In this document: in pieces, positions 58,761-64,000 of the stretch | How positions within the stretch are numbered: position 1 is the first letter of the stretch | How the letters are laid out: each line of letters opens with the position of its first letter | Source: JAEUMW01 sp963734295 | GTDB lineage: Bacteria > Pseudomonadota > Gammaproteobacteria > Burkholderiales > JAEUMW01 | Length of the DNA stretch: 64,000 nt | Reading direction: 5' to 3' | Assembly: GCA_963734295.1 (NCBI GenBank) | Contig: CAVTGS010000013.1 | Span: 25,692 to 89,691, forward strand | Translations under genes and position numbers: made by a program | Notes under the pieces: model-generated | Databases searched by the model: none | What the model was told of the DNA's origin: nothing | Seen by the model: only the letters and a program-made list of their open reading frames with translations

Positions 58761-60458
58761 ATGAAAGACAAGACCACCATCGTTCTTCTCATTGAGGACG
58801 ATCACGCTGACGCACGAGTGATTCAGGATGCCCTCTCCGCAGAAATAGACAGCCCGTTCCGCGTCGAGTGGGTAACACTGCTTGCGGCGGGTCTCGAACG
58901 ATTGAGCAAGGAAGGAGTTGACGTGGTCATGCTCGATCTGTCGCTGCCCGACGTTCAGGGCATCGAGGCGTTCGATCAGGTCTTCCTGGCTGCACCAGAC
59001 ACTCTCATCCTGGTGCTGAGCGGCTTGACCGATGAGGAAGTGGCTCGGCAGGCTGTGCAGCGCGGCGCGCAGGATTACTTCTCCAAGGGCCACGTCGACG
59101 CGCACTGGCTCCCGCGGGCCTTGCGTTACGTCATCGCCCGCAAGATGGCCATGGATGCGCTGGCAGTCAGTGAAGCCCGTTTCCGGGCGATGAGCGATGC
59201 CTCCCCGCTGGGTATTCTGGTCACCGACAAGCAGGGCAGTTGCTTGTACACGAACGCCGCATATCAAAGAATTTCGGGGCTGAGCTTTGAAGAGGCGCTG
59301 GGCGGGAACTGGAAGGTTGCAATTCATTCGGATGATCGCGAGCGGGTATTTGCCGAATGGCAAGACGCAGCCCAGAACCAGAAGCCATTTCAGACAGAAT
59401 TCCGCTTCTTGCGGGAAGACCAGAGCATCGTATGGACGCGTGTCAACGCAGCCCCGATGCGCCAGGAAAAGAAGCTCCACGGCTATGTGCAAACAGTGGA
59501 GGACGTCACCGAGCGCAAGGCGGAAGAGGCTCTATTGCAAGAGGTGCAAGAGAGGTTGTTCGAGGAGAAGGAGCGTGCCCAGGTCACGCTCAATTCTATC
59601 GGAGACGCCGTACTTTCCACGGATACGCTCGGGAACATTACCTATCTCAATCGGGTCGCCGAGGAAATGACCGGCTGGCCGTGGCAGGACGCAACAGGCC
59701 GCCCCCTCGGCGAGGTATTCAATGTCATCGACGGGACAACTCGCCAACCCGCTCGCAACCTTGCGGAACATGCGGTGCAGCAAAACGAGGTCGTGAGCCT
59801 GGAGATCCATAGTGTGCTTGTCCGGCGCGACGGGTATGAGTCCGCGATCGAGGATTCGGCCGCCCCCATCCACGACCGGCACGGCCGGGTCGTTGGTGCG
59901 GTATTGGTTTTCCACGATGTTAGCGACTCGCGAGCCCTTGCGCTCAGAATGTCCCACCAGGCACAGCACGACTTCCTTACCGGCCTGCCTAACCGACTGT
60001 TGCTGACCGACCGGCTCGCCCAGGCGATAGCGCTGAGCCGCCGTCACGGCAACAGAGTCGCGCTGCTGTTTCTGGATCTGGACCGCTTTAAACCCGTCAA
60101 TGACTCCCTGGGGCATGCGATAGGCGACAAACTGCTGCAATCGGTGGCGCAACGCTTGACGACCTGTGTACGCGCTACGGACACCATATGCCGACTGGGT
60201 GGAGACGAGTTTGTGGTGCTGCTTTCCGAAATCGAGCAGGTGGGCGCGGCGACCCACTGCGCGGAGAAGCTGCTTGCTACCTTAGGGGTACCACATCTCA
60301 TCGCTGGGCACGAGGTCCATGTCACCGTGAGCATTGGTATCAGCGTCTGCCCCGATGACGGGCGGGATGCAGAAGCCATGCTTAAGAATGCGGACACGGC
60401 GATGTACCATGCCAAGAAAATGGGGCGCGACAATTACCAGGTCTTCACGCAAGCATGA
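58761..60458 (+). CDS. Receiver-PAS-PAS-GGDEF diguanylate cyclase
   Basis: 565 residues from the ATG at 58761. An N-terminal receiver domain has EDDHAD and VVMLDLSLPD with the phospho-acceptor Asp. Two PAS domains follow (about residues 135-260 and 275-395). The GGDEF domain has DFLTGLPNRLLLTDRL and the active loop RLGGDEFVVLL. There is no EAL domain, so it should make cyclic di-GMP. It lies between an MFS gene and a duplicate of that gene's end. Confidence 0.93.
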   Translation: MKDKTTIVLLIEDDHADARVIQDALSAEIDSPFRVEWVTLLAAGLERLSKEGVDVVMLDLSLPDVQGIEAFDQVFLAAPDTLILVLSGLTDEEVARQAVQRGAQDYFSKGHVDAHWLPRALRYVIARKMAMDALAVSEARFRAMSDASPLGILVTDKQGSCLYTNAAYQRISGLSFEEALGGNWKVAIHSDDRERVFAEWQDAAQNQKPFQTEFRFLREDQSIVWTRVNAAPMRQEKKLHGYVQTVEDVTERKAEEALLQEVQERLFEEKERAQVTLNSIGDAVLSTDTLGNITYLNRVAEEMTGWPWQDATGRPLGEVFNVIDGTTRQPARNLAEHAVQQNEVVSLEIHSVLVRRDGYESAIEDSAAPIHDRHGRVVGAVLVFHDVSDSRALALRMSHQAQHDFLTGLPNRLLLTDRLAQAIALSRRHGNRVALLFLDLDRFKPVNDSLGHAIGDKLLQSVAQRLTTCVRATDTICRLGGDEFVVLLSEIEQVGAATHCAEKLLATLGVPHLIAGHEVHVTVSIGISVCPDDGRDAEAMLKNADTAMYHAKKMGRDNYQVFTQA

Positions 60459-60483
60459 ATGTCACGGCCCGTGGAGCACCGAA

Positions 60484-61647
60484 TTACTCCGGCGGATGAT
60501 GTGGGCTCCACAGCCATCTCGCAACCCCCAGCAGCGCGAGATGCACGACCACGAGGAAACCGACGCAACCCGGCCAGCCGAAGCGCTGCCAGACGAGCGC
60601 GGGGGCGATGGCGCCCACACTGCCGCCGAAGTAGTAGGCGGAAGTATAGAGACCGACCGCGGCAGACTTCGCATGGGTCGCGACGCTGGGAACGAAGCCC
60701 GTGGCCAGCGCCTGCAGCATGAATATGCCACCGCAGCTGACCGCGAGCCCGGCGATGATCACCAGTGCGTCCCCCGCCAGCGTCAGGACGATGCCGAGTA
60801 TCGCGAATGCCATTGCCGCGGTGGCCACCTTGCTGCGGCCGTGGGCCGAGACCCAGCGACCCGTGAAAGGCGTCAGCACCACCCCGACGAGATAGGCTGC
60901 GAACATCGTCCCGATCGCAGCGGGCGAGAGCGAGTAAGGCGGTGCAGCGAGATGCAGGGCCGCGTAGGTGAACGTCGCGACAAGCGAGAAGAGCAGTCCG
61001 AATCCGATGCCGAATGCAGCCACGAGGCGCCGGTTGCGCAGGTGCGAAGCGGCAGCGCGCAGCGCTTCGCGCGGCCGTGACGGCGCGTGGGGAAGCCCTG
61101 CGAGCCGCATGCCCGGTATCACGAGCGGCAGCAGGGCCAGCGTGAGACCGCCAATCACGTAGAACGCCGCGCGCCAACCCAGATATTCCGTCACGAGCCC
61201 CGCGAGAAATCGTCCGGAGAAACCGCCCAGCACCGTGCCGGCGATGTAGTGGCCGGCCGCGCGAGCGGCGTGTCGTGGGTCCGGATCGTCGCCCAGGGAA
61301 CCGGCCGCCGCGGCCACGATGCCCGGCACGAAGAGGCCGCACGCGAAACGCCAGAACAGCATCTCGCCCAGCGAGCTCGCCGTGCCGCTCAGAATGGTAG
61401 CGAGGCCGAGCCCCGTCATCGCGATCGCCATCATCCGCGCGCGACCGACGATGTCGGTGACGATGCCGGCGAAGGGGGCAAGCAGCGCGACCGACAGCGG
61501 CCCGGCCGCGACGGTCATGGTCGCGCCGCCAGAGCCGACGCCGAACGCCTGTTCGAGCTGCGGCAGCAGCGCTTGCGGCGGATAGAGGTTCAGGAAGGCG
61601 GCGAAGCCCGCGGTGACGACCGCAGCGCGGCGCTGGTCGAAGCGCAT
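60484..61647 (-). CDS. MFS transporter, YnfM-like
   Basis: 387 residues, intact, with twelve predicted helices. It has GIVTDIVGRARMMAIAM, the MFS signature between helices 2 and 3, and ends LGVARWLWSPHHPPE. The substrate is unknown; related proteins export arabinose or drugs. Its 3' end is duplicated at 58192-58505. Confidence 0.9.
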   Translation of the reverse strand: MRFDQRRAAVVTAGFAAFLNLYPPQALLPQLEQAFGVGSGGATMTVAAGPLSVALLAPFAGIVTDIVGRARMMAIAMTGLGLATILSGTASSLGEMLFWRFACGLFVPGIVAAAAGSLGDDPDPRHAARAAGHYIAGTVLGGFSGRFLAGLVTEYLGWRAAFYVIGGLTLALLPLVIPGMRLAGLPHAPSRPREALRAAASHLRNRRLVAAFGIGFGLLFSLVATFTYAALHLAAPPYSLSPAAIGTMFAAYLVGVVLTPFTGRWVSAHGRSKVATAAMAFAILGIVLTLAGDALVIIAGLAVSCGGIFMLQALATGFVPSVATHAKSAAVGLYTSAYYFGGSVGAIAPALVWQRFGWPGCVGFLVVVHLALLGVARWLWSPHHPPE

Positions 61648-61662
61648 GCGGGCTCGGCGCTG

Positions 61663-61983
61663 CTAGCCGTAATGCACCGCGAGCCAGACGGTTGGCCGCG
61701 CCGGGTCCGTCCACTCGACCCGATGACGGCGGTGCGGTGGGATGCTCACGTGATCGCCGGGCATCAGGGTGCGGGGCGTCGGCTCGTCTTCGAACCGCAG
61801 CCCTGCGGCGCCGGCGAGCAGCACGACCCACTCGCCCTGCGCCTGGTCGTACCAGAATCCCGCGGGACTCGCCTGACCGAACGAGACGATGCGCTCGATG
61901 CGAATGCCGGGGCGCGCGAAGATCTCGGTGAACGCCTCATGGACCGAGTGTGCCGGCAGGTCGGCGAACAAATTTCCGGTCAT
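61663..61983 (-). CDS. Small cupin-domain protein
   Basis: 106 residues from the ATG at 61981-61983; the reading frame extends to 62118 but MTGNLFADLP is the usual family start. The cupin motifs are in GEWVVLLAGAAGLRFEDEP and LMPGDHVSIPPHRRHRVEWT, which supplies His ligands. It follows the MFS gene's upstream region on the same strand. Function unknown. Confidence 0.82.
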   Translation of the reverse strand: MTGNLFADLPAHSVHEAFTEIFARPGIRIERIVSFGQASPAGFWYDQAQGEWVVLLAGAAGLRFEDEPTPRTLMPGDHVSIPPHRRHRVEWTDPARPTVWLAVHYG

Positions 61984-62400
61984 GCAGTCTTGTGGCTGCC
62001 CGTTGCCGACTGGCTTCGGCGCGATGGACCGTTTCAGTGCTCGGTTGCGGCCTTTCGCCCGATAGTCGTTGAGATTGATTACGGTCGCCAAGATAAGCCC
62101 GGAAGAGAACCAGTGCAACCGGCGTGGGGGCTGGCTACGCGGACAGCGGGCCCCGCGGTTGGGTGACGGGTACGCGAAGACGCGTTCCGCAAGGACTCCG
62201 TGAATACATAAAGGGTACGCAAAAATCTAACAAAAAGTGAGAATCTTGACTAAGATGCCATGGGAATCGTCTAGAATGAGCATGGTGTATTTGTATCGCG
62301 CGGAGGGGAGCTTGGATGATCACTTGCAGGGTGGACCGAAGCCGAGTTTTTCTTCAGCGTTGAAGCGCTGAGAGTTCGATAGTCAATAGGGAGCAGACAA
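61984..62400. other. Low-G+C upstream region of the RTX gene
   Basis: The stretch 62210-62400 is clearly richer in A+T than the neighbours. Apart from a possible N-terminal extension of the cupin gene (to 62118), I see no gene. It holds a possible promoter at 62246. Confidence 0.5.
62246..62275 (+). promoter_or_regulatory. Possible sigma-70-like promoter for the RTX gene
   Basis: TTGACT (62246-62251) is followed after 18 bases by TCTAGA (62270-62275). This sits about 125 bases before the GTG start. Confidence 0.4.
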
Positions 62401-63873
62401 GTGGCCACAATCAATGGAACTAATGGCATCGACGTTCTATCCGGTGGTGCCGGCAGCGATGTCATCAATGGGTTTGGCAGCAACGACTATCTCTTTGGTA
62501 ACGGGGGTAACGACACGCTTAATGGTGGCGAGGGCGACGACACCTTTGACGGCCTCGCCGGGCTTGGAGCGGGTTCCGATTCGATGACCGGGGGGGTAGG
62601 CAACGATGCTTACAGCGTCGACAACGCCGGTGACAAAGTGATCGAATTTGGTGGCGAAGGCATGGATAAGGTGTTCTCGTTTATTTCCTCCTACACACTT
62701 CCGGGAAACGTCGAGAACCTTGAGCTTTTCGTCGCTGATGCGCTTAATCCCCCCGTTATCGGCATTGGCAACACGCTAGACAACGTGATTACCGGCAACG
62801 AATCCGCCAATACGCTTTCAGGACTCGACGGGGACGATACGCTTAACGCATTCGGCGGAAACGATACGCTGAACGGAGGAAACGGCAACGACACGCTGGA
62901 CGGGGGTCGCGGCGACAACACGCTCTACGGGGGGAGCGGCAACGATATATTTCAGGCCGCCTACAACGGCACTGATTCCATGACGGGCGGCACGGGCAAT
63001 GACAGCTACTTGGTTGACAACGTAGGCGACAAGGTGATCGAGCTTGCCACCGAGGGTACGGATACTGTGTCCTCGAAGATCACCTACACCTTGACGGCGA
63101 ACGTCGAGAACCTCACGTTGACTACCAGTCTTATGATCAACGGCACCGGCAACACGCTCGCCAATGTAATCACGGGTAACGCGGCGGTGAACGTTCTGTA
63201 CGGGCTCGACGGTAACGACACCCTAAACGGTGGCATGGGTGCCGATTCGATGATCGGCGGAACGGGCAACGACCTCTACTACGTCGACAACACGGGCGAC
63301 AAAGTAATCGAGCTGACTGGCCAGGGCACCGATACGGTGTTTTCGAACGGGACGCACATACTGGCCGCCAACGTCGAGAACCTCACGTTGACCGGCACTT
63401 TGGGGTGGGACGGCACTGGCAACGCACTCGCCAATGTGATGACCGGCAACAGTAAGGCAAACGTGCTATCCGGGCTGGCCGGAAACGATACGCTGGTGGG
63501 CGGGGCGGGGTCCGACGTGCTTATCGGCGGGACTGGGGCCGACCGCTTCGACTTCAACCTCGTGACCGAGTCCACCTCCCCGGCCTGGGACGCGATCCGT
63601 TCAGGCGGCGGGGCCGTGGCCTTCGAGGGCGTGGGGGTCGCGGGCGGCGACGTGATCGACCTGTCGGGCATCGACGCGAACACCAAAGTGGCGGGCAATC
63701 AGGCGTTCGTGTTCGGCGGCACGGGCATAGGCCACATCTCGCTCGTCAATTCCGGCACGACGACCATCCTGAACGCCAACGTGGACGCGGATGCCGCCTT
63801 CGAGTTCGTACTCGCGATCGAGGATGGCGGCGTGCTCGCATCGACCTACAAGGCGGGGGACTTCCTTCTCTAA
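62401..63873 (+). CDS. Calcium-binding RTX-repeat protein, probably type I secreted
   Basis: 490 residues, GTG start. It is made of GGxGxDxxx repeats, such as GGAGSDVINGFGSNDYLFGN and GGNGNDTLDGGRGDN, arranged as blocks with a recurrent spacer DSMTGGTGNDSYLVDNVGDK-VIE and then VENLTLT. The last 60 residues have no repeats and end KAGDFLL, which fits an uncleaved C-terminal type I secretion signal. No catalytic domain is seen. It may be an adhesin or surface-layer-like protein. Secretion genes are not in the window. Confidence 0.9.
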   Translation: MATINGTNGIDVLSGGAGSDVINGFGSNDYLFGNGGNDTLNGGEGDDTFDGLAGLGAGSDSMTGGVGNDAYSVDNAGDKVIEFGGEGMDKVFSFISSYTLPGNVENLELFVADALNPPVIGIGNTLDNVITGNESANTLSGLDGDDTLNAFGGNDTLNGGNGNDTLDGGRGDNTLYGGSGNDIFQAAYNGTDSMTGGTGNDSYLVDNVGDKVIELATEGTDTVSSKITYTLTANVENLTLTTSLMINGTGNTLANVITGNAAVNVLYGLDGNDTLNGGMGADSMIGGTGNDLYYVDNTGDKVIELTGQGTDTVFSNGTHILAANVENLTLTGTLGWDGTGNALANVMTGNSKANVLSGLAGNDTLVGGAGSDVLIGGTGADRFDFNLVTESTSPAWDAIRSGGGAVAFEGVGVAGGDVIDLSGIDANTKVAGNQAFVFGGTGIGHISLVNSGTTTILNANVDADAAFEFVLAIEDGGVLASTYKAGDFLL

Positions 63874-63892
63874 GTTAGAGTTAGCGGCACGG

Positions 63893-63927
63893 CGGTCGCG
63901 GGTGTGTCCAAACCATATCCGCGACCG
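63893..63927 (+). terminator. Possible terminator after the RTX gene
   Basis: CGGTCGCGG (63893-63901) pairs with CCGCGACCG (63919-63927) around a 17-base loop. Only three Ts follow, so termination may be weak. Confidence 0.55.
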
Positions 63928-64000
63928 TTTACCGCCCGCTAACGATCTCGCTTGATTGGTGGGATTCTATTTGCCTCAAGGCTCCCGCATCGACCGCCGC

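Noticed and set aside
62401..63873. A CRISPR-like or tandem DNA repeat array
   Set aside because: The repeats are protein-level RTX nonapeptides with variable codons, not identical DNA repeats with spacers.

Overview
The window is about 65% G+C and reads as a betaproteobacterial chromosome (Burkholderiales or Nitrosomonadales-like). This rests on the argD-argF-argG order, the yciB-yciI-bolA-ppiC cluster, a csp gene followed by a second infA-like gene, ybiB, sodB and selO. Most core genes are familiar. The accessory interest lies at the left edge, in 22-32 kb, around 40 kb, at 45 kb and at 58-60 kb.

Layout. 1-565 is the end of a radical SAM/SPASM peptide maturase. 562-4340 (minus) is a two-gene unit: a DUF4062 protein and a STAND-like sensor that lacks any visible nucleotide-binding domain. 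4.6-8.1 kb holds a two-domain peptidoglycan hydrolase and the yciB-yciI-bolA-ppiC operon. 8.5-11.8 kb holds an exported trypsin-like protease and a TPR protein. 12.1-22.0 kb is a complete-looking hybrid type II secretion/MSHA-like operon: gspG, gspF, gspE, pilM/N/O/P-like genes, a secretin with a C-terminal cohesin-like domain, and three more pseudopilin-like genes.

22.2-32.1 kb is an accessory island. A DUF6880-type gene is split by an IS21 element with a perfect 5-bp target duplication. Two further partial copies of its 3' end follow, and the three copies alternate with a MntA/HepT module, a VapBC remnant, a decayed IS4-like element and decayed genes (DUF6988-like, CVNH-like, trypsin-like). 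A small antitoxin-like gene then sits between two 55-56 bp direct repeats.

32.1-37.7 kb (minus) has argD, argF, argG and an Orn/Lys/Arg decarboxylase. 37.9-40.1 kb has an NfeD-slipin pair. Around 40.2-40.7 kb is a small exported glycine-rich peptide gene beside an internally deleted second copy. 40.8-45.1 kb encodes a MacA-like adaptor, an ABC ATPase and two FtsX-type permeases, followed by a TIR-domain remnant. 45.5-58.1 kb is mostly housekeeping and transport. At 58.2-61.6 kb an MFS gene and a truncated copy of its 3' end bracket a receiver-PAS-PAS-GGDEF gene. A calcium-binding RTX-type protein closes the window.

Many otherwise well-conserved genes carry single-base frameshifts. Every one I resolved by eye is one extra base, almost always in a short G/C run, which suggests sequence error rather than real decay. 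Such genes are given below as one CDS with the shifts described. I saw no tRNA, rRNA or CRISPR array.
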